A stretch of 64,000 bases of DNA from Streptococcus suis (GTDB lineage: Bacteria; Bacillota; Bacilli; Lactobacillales; Streptococcaceae): NCBI RefSeq assembly GCF_016775005.1, contig NZ_JAEUXI010000005.1:114991-178990 (forward strand), written 5' to 3'. Positions 1 to 7,828 of this stretch are shown here, in pieces. The notes beneath the pieces are model-generated. The model did not search any database. It saw nothing but the letters and a program-made list of their open reading frames with translations, and was not told the origin of the DNA. Each line of letters begins with the position of its first letter. Within the stretch, counting starts at the first letter, position 1. The position numbers and the translations under genes were made by a program.

Positions 1-106
1 TTTGATGACCATGGTAGCTCCCTTTAACCTCTTGCAGGGAATCCTATTTTCTCTTGTATTTTATATCATTTTCCGGGCCGTAGAGCCTATTTTAAAGAAA
101 GTTTAA
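1..106 (+). CDS. C-terminal end of a membrane protein, probably an ECF transporter S component (RibU-like)
   Basis: The window opens inside this gene. The frame beginning at base 2 reads a hydrophobic tail of 34 residues and stops with TAA at 104-106. It holds a Pro-Phe-Asn-Leu-Leu motif followed by a last membrane helix and a short basic end, the usual finish of ECF transporter substrate-binding (S) subunits such as riboflavin-specific RibU. The next gene is a PAP2 phosphatase, a neighbour that RibU-like genes have in other streptococci. With only the tail visible, the substrate is inference. Confidence 0.55.
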   Translation, partial: LMTMVAPFNLLQGILFSLVFYIIFRAVEPILKKV

Positions 107-129
107 AGATTCTCTGTTATTCTAACTTC

Positions 130-780
130 ATGAAAAATAAACGAACCTATCTAACAAACGCTTCATTTACAGCCCTTGCCTTTGTTATCCTTGGCTATAT
201 GGCTAAATTTTACCCAGCCAGTTTGACCGCTTTTGATTCAGCGATTCAAACTGCTGTCCGTGGCACCTTGCCGTCTGCAGCGACAAGCTTTTGGACCTCA
301 ATTACGGTTCTGGGAAATACGGTTGTCATCCTGGCGATCTGCTTGGCCCTGGCATTTTTCTTCTACAAAAAGCAGTGGAAAGCAGAAGCATATTTTATTC
401 TTGCTAGTTTTGCGGCCATGGGGGTAGCGTCAACAGCCCTGAAATACGTCTACCAACGTCCGCGTCCTAGTATCGAATGGTTGATCGATACCATTGGCTA
501 TTCTTTCCCAAGCTGGCATACCGCTTCGACCATGATGGTTGCTGGTGCGGTGGTGATTATTATCAATCAACGCATGAAATCTAGCGTATCCAAACGCTTG
601 CTTCAAGCTAGCTTGTTGATTTTAGCTGTCTTGGTTGCTGTATCGCGCATTTACATTAGCGTGCATTATCCGACGGATATAATCGGTGGTTGGCTCTTGG
701 CAGCGACCTTGCTTCTAGCAATGTTTCCATACTATGATCAAAAACGCTTTGAATGGCGTTTCCAAAGCAAACAAAAATAA
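130..780 (+). CDS. PAP2 superfamily membrane phosphatase
   Basis: A 216-residue polytopic membrane protein of the type 2 phosphatidic acid phosphatase family, which dephosphorylates lipid phosphates such as undecaprenyl diphosphate or phosphatidylglycerophosphate outside the membrane. All three family motifs are visible: K-X6-R-P at 105-113, P-S-W-H at 127-130 (Trp replaces the more usual Gly) and S-R-X5-H-X3-D at 172-183, giving the catalytic His130, His179 and Asp183. About five or six hydrophobic segments surround them. It starts 23 bp after the preceding gene and is probably cotranscribed. A bidirectional terminator follows. The exact lipid substrate cannot be read from sequence. Confidence 0.85.
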   Translation: MKNKRTYLTNASFTALAFVILGYMAKFYPASLTAFDSAIQTAVRGTLPSAATSFWTSITVLGNTVVILAICLALAFFFYKKQWKAEAYFILASFAAMGVASTALKYVYQRPRPSIEWLIDTIGYSFPSWHTASTMMVAGAVVIIINQRMKSSVSKRLLQASLLILAVLVAVSRIYISVHYPTDIIGGWLLAATLLLAMFPYYDQKRFEWRFQSKQK

Positions 781-822
781 GATTGCATATGCTCCCTTGG
801 CAATAAAAATAGAGAGTTGATG

Positions 823-879
823 TAAATAAAAAACGCATAAAATCCCTCTTAGCGGTTGATTTTATGCGTTTTTTATTTA
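823..879. terminator. bidirectional rho-independent terminator
   Basis: A perfect 22-bp inverted repeat (823-844 with 858-879) has a 13-nt loop and A/T tracts on both sides. It sits between the convergent PAP2 gene and the first acyltransferase, so it can serve both strands. Confidence 0.85.
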
Positions 880-899
880 TTTATGGAGTTTAGTCGGTA

Positions 900-2726
900 T
901 TAATTTTTGACAATATTTTTTACAGGTGAGTTGGCAGCCTTTTTAAGAGCATCGCTAATCGTTTGAGCAAACAATGTTGCCCCTTCTAAACGAGTCGTGC
1001 TGGTCCCTCCAAAATGAATATTATCAGTTCCAACCCATAGTTGGGGATTTTCTTTTGCGACGGTATTCCAGTCAGCAATGGTAATAAAGTTATATTTTTT
1101 GACTAGACTTTTTAGATACTGTGCATGTTTTTCGGCAATTGGGTTGTCATACTGTTGGTAGTTACCGTCATAAGGAGTAACGAAAATGAGACGGTAGCCA
1201 TTGGGGAGGATGTCAATGATGTTATTGATTTCTTCCTCATAGTTGTAAACAATATTGGTTCCTGTAGCGATGACAACATTTTCAACTAGTGTGCCGCTTT
1301 CAATGTTGGTTTTTAGGATTTCAAAAGCTTGGGTTGTATTGCGGCTTCCTTGAGCATCTACAAGAGCATCGGGTAAAATGGTTTTGATTTGCTCAGTAGC
1401 ATGTAGGGTTACGGAATCACCGATAACCATTATCCCTTTGACCACTTCATAACTAGAAGCTTTTCCTCTTTCGGCAAGGGTCTTTGTCTGTATCATCCGT
1501 GCATCCGCCTGGTGGAGGCCATCTATTAACAGTTGTTGCTCAAGTTTTCCTAATTTTGGTGATAGTAAACAGACAAGAATCGTGGGAATGGCCAGAACAG
1601 TACCGATTTTAACAATCGATTTAGAATAGGTTTGAAAATGGATAAAACGGTGTTTCAGAGCCGGATTGTTGCCAGTAACCATTGGTTCGATGAGGTAGAA
1701 GGACAGGCTGGATAGTATGATGGATAGTACCAATGTTAGGGTACTTGCAAGAGTATTGTCCAATAGTTGAGAGAAGATGATATAGAGAGGCCAATGGAAG
1801 AGGTACAGGTTGTAGGAAATATTAGCTAGATAGGATAGAAAGGCTGGTTCTTGGATAGTAGGTGTTTTTTCGTGTAGTATCCTAGCGGCATAAATCATGA
1901 TGAGAGTAGCGATACTAGAGAGCAGGAAACCAAAAAGATAGGTCCATATACTATCAAATTTAAAGGTAAACAGAAGAAGTAATTCAACTGATAGACCTAC
2001 TGCAAAAAGTCGGATGGCTTTAGGGAAGGTCCAATTCTGACAGATACGTTGAAAAGCGGCTGTTGTGCAATGCATACCAGCAATAGGAGCAAGTAGGCTC
2101 CCTAGGAAGAAGGGAAAAATATGGGTCCACGTTGCAAAATAAATGGTTGAATAACTGGTCACAAAGAAACTAGTGATGGACATGGTAAGAAATGTGAGGA
2201 GGAAAAGGGTACCAGCAGTCAAAAAAATCAACCCTCGTAGCTGTCCGATTGTTTTCGCGATACGAGAAAGTATCCAAACGATTATCCCCCAGAGTACATA
2301 GTAATGGACCTCTAGGGCTAGGCTCCATGTATGTAGAAAGAGATGAGGGGTGAATTGGTTTTCGTAGCCACCGCCAGCCAATATTTCATATATGTTTGTC
2401 ATGAAGCCGAGGGCTGCAGTAATTTGTTGGCCAATTCTAGCGAGAAAGTCATCTCTGATGAAGAGAGCTAGTGGAGTAGTGATGATAAGACATAGGACGA
2501 GCGGTGGGAGAATACGGTAGAGTCTCCTAGTTGAAAAATGGTGGAGATTGATGCTATTTTTTTTGCCATATTCATCTATAAAGATAGCTGTTGTAAGGTA
2601 GCCTGACAGGGTAAAAAATAAATCAACCCCTAAGAAGCCGCCCGGAAAATATTTGATAAAGAAGTGATAAAGTAATACAAATATTAGGCCGATAACACGG
2701 ATAATTGATAGCCATTTAATTCTCAT
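900..2726 (-). CDS. OatA-like membrane acyltransferase with SGNH domain (copy 1)
   Basis: A 608-residue protein with an N-terminal acyltransferase-3 membrane domain (about residues 1-380, ten or so helices, with an H-T-W-S-L-x-x-E-V motif near 145) and a C-terminal extracytoplasmic SGNH hydrolase domain. The SGNH nucleophile is Ser438 in G-D-S-V; the Asp568 and His571 pair near the end completes the triad. This is the architecture of OatA/Adr enzymes, which O-acetylate peptidoglycan muramic acid and confer lysozyme resistance. The start at 2726 gives the N-terminus MRIKWL shared with copy 2. It overlaps the stop of the upstream MORN gene by 11 bp, implying translational coupling. The acceptor may differ from peptidoglycan. 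Confidence 0.85.
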   Translation of the reverse strand: MRIKWLSIIRVIGLIFVLLYHFFIKYFPGGFLGVDLFFTLSGYLTTAIFIDEYGKKNSINLHHFSTRRLYRILPPLVLCLIITTPLALFIRDDFLARIGQQITAALGFMTNIYEILAGGGYENQFTPHLFLHTWSLALEVHYYVLWGIIVWILSRIAKTIGQLRGLIFLTAGTLFLLTFLTMSITSFFVTSYSTIYFATWTHIFPFFLGSLLAPIAGMHCTTAAFQRICQNWTFPKAIRLFAVGLSVELLLLFTFKFDSIWTYLFGFLLSSIATLIMIYAARILHEKTPTIQEPAFLSYLANISYNLYLFHWPLYIIFSQLLDNTLASTLTLVLSIILSSLSFYLIEPMVTGNNPALKHRFIHFQTYSKSIVKIGTVLAIPTILVCLLSPKLGKLEQQLLIDGLHQADARMIQTKTLAERGKASSYEVVKGIMVIGDSVTLHATEQIKTILPDALVDAQGSRNTTQAFEILKTNIESGTLVENVVIATGTNIVYNYEEEINNIIDILPNGYRLIFVTPYDGNYQQYDNPIAEKHAQYLKSLVKKYNFITIADWNTVAKENPQLWVGTDNIHFGGTSTTRLEGATLFAQTISDALKKAANSPVKNIVKN

Positions 2727-3138
2727 GTTGATAGATCCCCTGTTTGAATGTTCCTTCATATACTGTTTTTGACTCGGTTGTTAATTTTCCCTGTCCGTGA
2801 GCTAGTCCATTCTCAAAATTCCCTATATAAGTCCAGCCTGAAGCTGCGGTAAAGGTTCCTTTGCCATGGAATATCCCATTTTTAAACTCTCCTTCATAAT
2901 GGTCGCCGTTTTCAAATGTTAAACTTCCCACTCCAGACATTTTATTGGAGAGAACATAGCCTTTGTAAGAAATGGCACCATCATCAAAATGAAGGGTTTG
3001 TTGAGAAGGTATGCGATGATAGAATACTGTAGCGGCACAACAGAGAATAGCTAGGAAGATTAGCATTTCTCCAGTTTTTCTTGAGAGGGACCGTGGAGAG
3101 TCTGAGTTTATATGAAATATTTTTTTATTACGGAACAT
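2716..3138 (-). CDS. membrane-anchored MORN-repeat protein (copy 1)
   Basis: A 140-residue protein with a basic N-terminus, one membrane helix at about residues 25-42 and an outer part made of MORN repeats (Y-x-G-E-F-K-N-G, H-G-x-G-T-x-T pattern, about four units). MORN repeats form beta-hairpin solenoids that bind partners or lipids. The gene overlaps the following acyltransferase by 11 bp, and the same pairing occurs again at 3650-5861, so it probably acts as a partner or substrate-presenting subunit of that enzyme; this role is inference. A TATAAT box lies about 40 bp upstream and GGAGG precedes the ATG. Confidence 0.8.
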   Translation of the reverse strand: MFRNKKIFHINSDSPRSLSRKTGEMLIFLAILCCAATVFYHRIPSQQTLHFDDGAISYKGYVLSNKMSGVGSLTFENGDHYEGEFKNGIFHGKGTFTAASGWTYIGNFENGLAHGQGKLTTESKTVYEGTFKQGIYQHEN

Positions 3139-3175
3139 GAAGCTACCTCCAGCAACTCTTATTATATCATGTTGT

Positions 3176-3184
3176 ATTATAGCA
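3176..3184 (-). promoter_or_regulatory. extended -10 promoter of the first MORN-acyltransferase pair
   Basis: On the minus strand TGC-TATAAT lies about 40 bp upstream of the ATG at 3138. No good -35 box is seen 17 bp further up, fitting an extended -10 promoter. Confidence 0.6.
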
Positions 3185-3536
3185 TGATTTAGCCGTTTAT
3201 AAAAGCAATAATAAAATGAATCTTTTTGAATTTGGGATAGTGAGCAGAGATTGGAAAAGATTAGGACCTCTCTCAGGGCTTATGTGAATATTCCAGTATA
3301 ATGGCAGCTTTTTTTGTAATTTGTGAGATAAGAGACACGCTACTAGAGAGGTCGGTTTACATCATTCAAGGTTTGGGACTAGGCTGTTTGCACCCGATAA
3401 GGTGAAATCTGGGAACTGGTTGACGAACATATATTTTCCTTGCTTACCTATAGAGTGTTTACTTGTACTGAAAGACCAGGGTTCACTCTTTATATGTCAT
3501 TTGGGATTGGCTGAGGTTAGGGTAGAGGACATATCG
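3185..3536. other. intergenic stretch without a recognised gene
   Basis: About 350 bp upstream of copy 1 and downstream of copy 2 of the MORN-acyltransferase module. I find no convincing coding frame; a minus-strand ATG frame of about 23 codons exists near 3430-3362 but has no support. The segment may be the decayed junction of the duplication. The only structured element is the terminator that begins at 3537. Confidence 0.4.
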
Positions 3537-3584
3537 AAAAAATGCCTAGAATTAACTTACTAAAAGTGTTAATCCCTAGGCATT
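3537..3584 (-). terminator. terminator after acyltransferase copy 2
   Basis: Read on the minus strand, a stem with AATGCCTAG/CTAGGCATT arms (3576-3584 with 3541-3549) plus inner pairing of TTAAT-type arms is followed by a T run at 3542-3537. Confidence 0.75.
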
Positions 3585-3649
3585 CTATCTTTTGAAATGG
3601 TAGGCTATTTTTGCGAAATGATGAGGCTCTGTCAGTCTCGTTTGACGGT

Positions 3650-5449
3650 CTATTCTTTAACAGGACCATCTGCAGCTGCTTCAACAGCATCTTGAATAGT
3701 TGTTGCAAAGAGCTCTGCACCATTGGTTTCAAGATTGAAGTGTACCAGGTCGCTTCCTACCCAAATAGCAGGATTGGCAACGGCGACTTGATACCAATCT
3801 GCAATGGAACTAAAGTCGTTTTCTTTAGCCAGTTCTTTTTCATATTGACCAGTTTGGTAGGCCAAGGAAGTGTCCTGTGAAAAATTCCCGTCGTATGGTG
3901 TTACGAAAATCAGGCGGTGACCTTTAGGGAAGTTCGCTACTAAATCGTCTAAGAGTTCCTGATAATTATCGCTGGTATTGGTTCCCAGGGAGATAACGAC
4001 GGTCTCTTTAAGGGTATTGTTTTTCTTATAAAGTTCAATGAGGTTTTTCGCTTCTGTCAGATGGCGGCTAACTGTACCGTCAATGACTGCATCAGGAAGG
4101 ACTTCTTGAATGGCTGTACTTGCTCGAACGGTGACAGAATCGCCAAAGATGGTCACTCCGGCCTGAACATTATAATTGGTAGCCTGGGCATTTTCAGCGG
4201 CAGCACGTGTAGTGTCCATTTGTGTCTGAGCCTGAACCAAATTGCTAGCAAGAGACTCTTTTTCAAACCCACCAAGTCTTGGAGCAAAGAGGCTGATTCC
4301 AAGGCAGGCAAGAGTTAGGAGTCCAGCTAGGGGATAAAACCATTTTGAATAGCTTACAAAGTCGATATCTAAGCCCAACAGGTTTCCTTTCTTTCCTTGT
4401 AGATTTGGCTCAATCACATAGAAGGAAAGGCTAGCAAAGATGATGGAGAAGACCAGAGTCAGAGGAACTGAAATGGCCAGCTGGAAGAGTTGAGAGAAGA
4501 TGACGAACAAAGGCCAGTGGAATAGGTAGATACCATAAGAAATGGAAGAAAAGTAGCCAAGAAGAGCTGGTTCTTCCATATTTGGTGTCTTTTCATGCAA
4601 GACACGTGCAGCATAAATCATACTTGCCGTCGCTAGACTGGATAAGAGGAAACCGATAGTATAGGTCAAAATACTGTCAAACGTCAAGAAGAAAAGAAGG
4701 AGTATTTCCACCACCAATCCCCCAGCAAAGAGAGCGATTGTCTTACGTACATCCAGTTTTTCCACCATTTTTTCAAAAGCTCGTGTTGTATTTTTAACGC
4801 CAGTCATGGTCGCTAGGATGCTTCCCAAAAAGAAGGGGAAGATATGGGTAAAGGTTGAATAATAAATGCTTGAAAAATTGCTAACAAAAAAGCTTGAAAC
4901 GAACATGCCCAGGAAACTCAGGAGGAAGAGGGCGCTGGATGTCAGAAAAATAGTTCCTCGTAATTGACCACTTGATTTAGAAATTTTGGTCATTCCAAAA
5001 ACAGCAAGAACCCAAATCAAATAAAATTGAACCTCAATGGCAAGACTCCATGTGTGGACAAATAAGTGAGGACTGAATTGGTTTTCGTAGCTACCGCCAG
5101 CCAAGATTTCAAAGAAGTTAGTCATGAAACCGAGTGCCGCTGAGACCTGTAAACCGATCGAAGCAATGAAATCATTGCGGACCAACAAGGCTAAGGGAAG
5201 TGAAAGAAGAATCATTAGTACAAGCGGTGGGAAAATGCGATAGAAACGTCTGTGGAAAAATCCAAACAAATCAATTTTTCCCTTGGCTTGGAATTCATCA
5301 ATCAGTAGGGCGGTTGTTAAGAATCCTGAGAGGGTGAAAAAGAGGTCGACCCCGATAAAACCACCAGGAAAAATCTGTTTAAAGAAGTGGTACAAGAGTA
5401 CCAGGAGAAAACCGATTGTTCGTATAAGTGATAACCATTTAATTCGCAT
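3650..5449 (-). CDS. OatA-like membrane acyltransferase with SGNH domain (copy 2)
   Basis: A 599-residue paralogue of the enzyme at 900-2726 with the same layout: acyltransferase-3 membrane domain in the first 380 or so residues, then an SGNH domain with Ser438 in G-D-S-V, Asp567 and His570. The nucleophile even has the same residue number as in copy 1. The N-terminus MRIKWLSLIRTIGF matches copy 1, supporting the start at 5449. The gene overlaps the upstream MORN gene by 11 bp, exactly as in copy 1. Family knowledge points to O-acetylation of peptidoglycan or another wall polymer. One of the two copies may be the functional OatA and the other specialised. Confidence 0.85.
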   Translation of the reverse strand: MRIKWLSLIRTIGFLLVLLYHFFKQIFPGGFIGVDLFFTLSGFLTTALLIDEFQAKGKIDLFGFFHRRFYRIFPPLVLMILLSLPLALLVRNDFIASIGLQVSAALGFMTNFFEILAGGSYENQFSPHLFVHTWSLAIEVQFYLIWVLAVFGMTKISKSSGQLRGTIFLTSSALFLLSFLGMFVSSFFVSNFSSIYYSTFTHIFPFFLGSILATMTGVKNTTRAFEKMVEKLDVRKTIALFAGGLVVEILLLFFLTFDSILTYTIGFLLSSLATASMIYAARVLHEKTPNMEEPALLGYFSSISYGIYLFHWPLFVIFSQLFQLAISVPLTLVFSIIFASLSFYVIEPNLQGKKGNLLGLDIDFVSYSKWFYPLAGLLTLACLGISLFAPRLGGFEKESLASNLVQAQTQMDTTRAAAENAQATNYNVQAGVTIFGDSVTVRASTAIQEVLPDAVIDGTVSRHLTEAKNLIELYKKNNTLKETVVISLGTNTSDNYQELLDDLVANFPKGHRLIFVTPYDGNFSQDTSLAYQTGQYEKELAKENDFSSIADWYQVAVANPAIWVGSDLVHFNLETNGAELFATTIQDAVEAAADGPVKE

Positions 5450-5861
5450 TTTGATAGATCCCCTGTTTGAATGTTCCTTCGTAAACCGTATTGGTTTCCG
5501 TTGTCAATTTTCCTTTTCCATCTGCAACGCCGTTTTTAAACTGCCCTTCATAGGTCCAACCAGCTGCAGCAGTATAAGTTCCCTGACCACTAAAGACACC
5601 ATTTTTAAATTCGCCAGAATAAGTGTCGCCGTTTTTATAGGTTAATTTTCCAAAACCATTCATTTTTCCAGCTACGACTTGGCCAGAATAGGTTAAACTG
5701 CCATTGTTTAGTTTGAGTGCGCCGTCAGAAGGAATACGACTGGTGAAAACTGACAGGGCACAGATGAGAATGAGCACAACTGCAGCCAGTTCAATATTGC
5801 GACGGGTGAGGTAGTGTTTTAGGTCCAACAAGCGTTGACCGATTTGACTCATACGATCCAT
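5439..5861 (-). CDS. membrane-anchored MORN-repeat protein (copy 2)
   Basis: A 140-residue paralogue of the protein at 2716-3138, identical in length. One membrane helix at about residues 25-42 is followed by MORN repeats; the last 40 residues (T-V-Y-E-G-T-F-K-Q-G-I-Y-Q) are nearly the same in both copies, probably because the DNA also encodes the start region of the overlapping acyltransferase. It is expressed from the extended -10 promoter at 5898-5926. A function as accessory subunit of the acyltransferase is inferred from strict pairing only. Confidence 0.8.
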   Translation of the reverse strand: MDRMSQIGQRLLDLKHYLTRRNIELAAVVLILICALSVFTSRIPSDGALKLNNGSLTYSGQVVAGKMNGFGKLTYKNGDTYSGEFKNGVFSGQGTYTAAAGWTYEGQFKNGVADGKGKLTTETNTVYEGTFKQGIYQNAN

Positions 5862-5876
5862 TTTCTCGTTCCTTTA

Positions 5877-5914
5877 CAAAAAAATTGCTACAGACTAAGT
5901 GTAGCATTTTTTTT
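5877..5914 (-). terminator. hairpin terminator after the tyrosine phosphatase
   Basis: GCTACA/TGTAGC arms (5887-5892, 5900-5905) with a 7-nt loop and T tracts on both strands. It lies downstream of the minus-strand phosphatase and overlaps the promoter of the next pair. Confidence 0.65.
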
Positions 5915-5926
5915 CAAATATTACAA
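5898..5926 (-). promoter_or_regulatory. promoter of the second MORN-acyltransferase pair
   Basis: Minus strand: TTGTAA at 5926-5921, a 17-bp spacer ending in TGC, and TACACT at 5903-5898. The -10 box sits inside the hairpin of the preceding terminator. Confidence 0.65.
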
Positions 5927-5938
5927 AATTATTACAAA

Positions 5939-6361
5939 CTAATTTGCCAGTCTTTCCTGCCAATCACGGCAACCTTGAGAAACCAATTGATAGGTCTGAT
6001 CAAAGTCCCCTGTGTACCAAGGATCAGGGACCGATTTGTCAGCGAATTGGAAAATCTTATCTTGAGCATGGGCAGGAGCCATTTTCCGTAAATCACGGAC
6101 GTTGTTGCTGTCCATTCCGATGATGACATCAAATTCCTCAAAGTCTGTTTGAGAGATTTGTTGAGAGGACTTGTGACTATCGTAGGGAATCTGGTATTTT
6201 TTAAAAATAGCTTGTGTCCCAGCATGAATCGGATTGCCATGCTCCCAAGAAGAGGTTGCACGACTCTCTATGTGGTGCTGATTGGTGACTGATTTCATGA
6301 CAAATTCTGCCATGGGGCTACGACAGATATTGCCTAAACAAACAAAGAGGAGTTTTGCCAT
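5939..6361 (-). CDS. low-molecular-weight protein tyrosine phosphatase
   Basis: A 140-residue cytoplasmic enzyme that removes phosphate from phosphotyrosine through a cysteinyl-phosphate intermediate. The P-loop C-L-G-N-I-C-R-S near the N-terminus supplies Cys8 and Arg14, and the general acid is Asp113 in V-P-D-P-W-Y. Length and motifs are those of the LMW-PTP family. Gram-positive members often act on tyrosine kinases that control capsule synthesis, but this copy is not in a capsule locus; its neighbours are CsbD and the MORN-acyltransferase modules, so its targets are unknown. Confidence 0.92.
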   Translation of the reverse strand: MAKLLFVCLGNICRSPMAEFVMKSVTNQHHIESRATSSWEHGNPIHAGTQAIFKKYQIPYDSHKSSQQISQTDFEEFDVIIGMDSNNVRDLRKMAPAHAQDKIFQFADKSVPDPWYTGDFDQTYQLVSQGCRDWQERLAN

Positions 6362-6377
6362 ATTGTATCCTTTCTTT

Positions 6378-6401
6378 AAAAAAACGACCCTGAGGTCGTT
6401 T
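6378..6401 (-). terminator. terminator after csbD
   Basis: Minus strand: AACGACC/GGTCGTT arms with a 4-nt loop followed by seven T residues, between the CsbD and phosphatase genes. Confidence 0.8.
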
Positions 6402-6405
6402 GTGT

Positions 6406-6612
6406 TTATTCCTTATCAAAGGCTTTCTTGATACCGTCAACTGCACCTTCGATGCTGTCTTTTGCATCTTCAACCAATTCTTTTGCCTTGCCTAGACCTT
6501 TTTCCACAAGCCCTTCAACTTCAAGACCTTTATCGCCTGTTAACTTGCCCAAACCTTCTTTGACAGAACCTGTCAACTGGTCGAGTTTTGCATTTAATTT
6601 ATCTTCTGACAT
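6406..6612 (-). CDS. CsbD family stress protein
   Basis: A 68-residue, highly charged helical protein of the CsbD/UPF0337 family. The typical core is visible: L-D-Q-L-T-G-S-V-K-E-G-L-G-K-L-T-G-D, followed by a glycine/lysine-rich amphipathic tail. Members are abundant under general or envelope stress in many bacteria; the molecular role is unknown. It is divergent from the PerR-controlled dpr gene across a 200-bp gap. The leader between the gene and the gap contains a short GGTGG-GCGA-CCACC hairpin near 6645-6660. Confidence 0.85.
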   Translation of the reverse strand: MSEDKLNAKLDQLTGSVKEGLGKLTGDKGLEVEGLVEKGLGKAKELVEDAKDSIEGAVDGIKKAFDKE

Positions 6613-6758
6613 AAGAAACCTCTTTTCTTTGCGTCAAGGGTGGTCGCCCACCGAGTCATTCTACTATGTAGAACATGTTGATATATCTATGTTAAATTAA
6701 AATGCAGCAAAAAGCAAGGGATTTGTCTGTCAATAAGCCAGAGGAGGAGGGATAATTC

Positions 6759-6795
6759 TTGCAATTTTTTCTTCTTTTATTTATAATTATTATAA
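6759..6795 (+). promoter_or_regulatory. dpr promoter with consensus PerR box
   Basis: TTGCAA at 6759-6764, a 17-bp spacer and TATAAT at 6782-6787 make a strong sigma-A promoter. Bases 6781-6795 match the PerR consensus TTANAATNATTNTAA at every fixed position and cover the -10 box, so repressor binding should block polymerase. Confidence 0.85.
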
Positions 6796-6814
6796 ATAAA
6801 AGAAAGGGTGATAT

Positions 6815-7333
6815 ATGATGAAACAAAAATATTATCAATCTCCAGCAGAAATTGCGTCTTTCAGCCCGCGTCCATCACTGGCTGATTCTAAGGCTGTTTT
6901 GAATCAAGCGGTGGCCGATTTATCAGTAGCCCATTCTATCCTCCATCAAGTTCATTGGTATATGCGTGGTCGTGGCTTTATGATTTGGCATCCAAAGATG
7001 GATGAATATATGGAAGAAATTGATGGCTATTTGGATGAGATGAGTGAGCGTTTAATCACCTTAGGTGGGGCACCATTTTCTACCCTCAAAGAGTTTAGTG
7101 AAAATAGTCAGCTCAAGGAAGTTCCTGGTGATTACACTGTAACGATTGAAGAGCAATTGGCGCGTGTGGTAGAGGTGTTCCGCTATCTGGCTGCTCTTTT
7201 CCAAAAGGGATTTGATGTCAGTGATGAAGAAGGTGACAGCGTAACCAACGACATTTTCAATGTGGCTAAGGCTAGTATTGAAAAACATATTTGGATGTTG
7301 CAGGCAGAACTTGGTCAAGCACCTAAGTTGTAA
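6815..7333 (+). CDS. dpr: Dps-like peroxide resistance protein Dpr
   Basis: A 172-residue ferritin-like protein that assembles as a hollow dodecamer, oxidises Fe(II) and stores iron, which prevents Fenton chemistry in catalase-negative streptococci. The ferroxidase residues of Dps proteins are visible: His47, His59, Asp63, Asp74 and Glu78 in the segment with W-Y-M-R-G-R and D-E-M-S-E-R-L. The sequence is close to the S. suis protein. Two ATG codons are adjacent (6815 and 6818), and an AAAGGG ribosome site precedes both. Expression is expected to be PerR-repressed and peroxide-inducible, from the operator just upstream. Confidence 0.95.
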   Translation: MMKQKYYQSPAEIASFSPRPSLADSKAVLNQAVADLSVAHSILHQVHWYMRGRGFMIWHPKMDEYMEEIDGYLDEMSERLITLGGAPFSTLKEFSENSQLKEVPGDYTVTIEEQLARVVEVFRYLAALFQKGFDVSDEEGDSVTNDIFNVAKASIEKHIWMLQAELGQAPKL

Positions 7334-7342
7334 ATAGATGAA

Positions 7343-7366
7343 GGGTCCCCAGTAGGACTCTTTTTT
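7343..7366 (+). terminator. terminator after dpr
   Basis: GGGTCC/GGACTC arms with a 6-nt loop and six T residues, just after the dpr stop codon. Confidence 0.7.
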
Positions 7367-7378
7367 GCTGCATTATTT

Positions 7379-7533
7379 AATACTCTTCGAAAATCAACAT
7401 TATCCGTTGTCAAGAGCCTTGATGAGTGAAAAGCTCTGGTGGAGCTTTTCAGCCTGTTACCTTGAAACAAGATAGTAACAGAGTTCTATCTTCAACTTCA
7501 TTTCCTAGGTACTTTTGATTTTCGTTGAGTATA
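7379..7533. repeat. MITE-like intergenic repeat with terminal inverted repeats
   Basis: About 155 bp bounded by TACTCTTCGAAAATCAA and its near-complement TTGATTTTCGTTGAGTA (two mismatches in 17). Inside are further short palindromes (AAAGCTC/GAGCTTTT) but no coding frame. The ends resemble a common non-coding repeat of streptococcal genomes; that resemblance is from memory. Confidence 0.6.
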
Positions 7534-7645
7534 ATATGACATTTGTCATATCAGTCCATGACAAAGGCTTCTAGTAGGGGTGTGGGTGATAAGTTATACT
7601 GAGTGTGTAAAAGAAATTCAGTCAGTAATTAGTAAGGAGAATGGT

Positions 7646-7828
7646 ATGAAATCATTTGTTCAAACAGGTATATCTTATTTCACTATAGCCTTTGTGTTTC
7701 TCTATGCTTCCTACATTTTGTTTGGTCAAGGATTACAAGTAATGACCTACTTGGCTTGGTCCTTGCCAGCAAGTATAATTATCGGGATTGTTGGAGCGGT
7801 GATTTGTCAGAAAGGAGAGCAAGGATGA
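7646..7828 (+). CDS. small two-helix membrane protein of the ABC-two-component locus
   Basis: Sixty residues starting at an ATG preceded by AAGGAG (7634-7639). Two hydrophobic segments (about 8-28 and 33-53) and short charged ends predict a small integral membrane protein. It overlaps the ABC ATPase start by 4 bp (ATGA), so it belongs to the same operon. No family is recognised. It may be an accessory or immunity-type peptide of the exporter encoded next, which is inference. Confidence 0.6.
   Translation: MKSFVQTGISYFTIAFVFLYASYILFGQGLQVMTYLAWSLPASIIIGIVGAVICQKGEQG

Noticed and set aside
3517..3880. Short frames on both strands at the end of acyltransferase copy 2
   Set aside because: They overlap the SGNH-coding end and its terminator and have no support.
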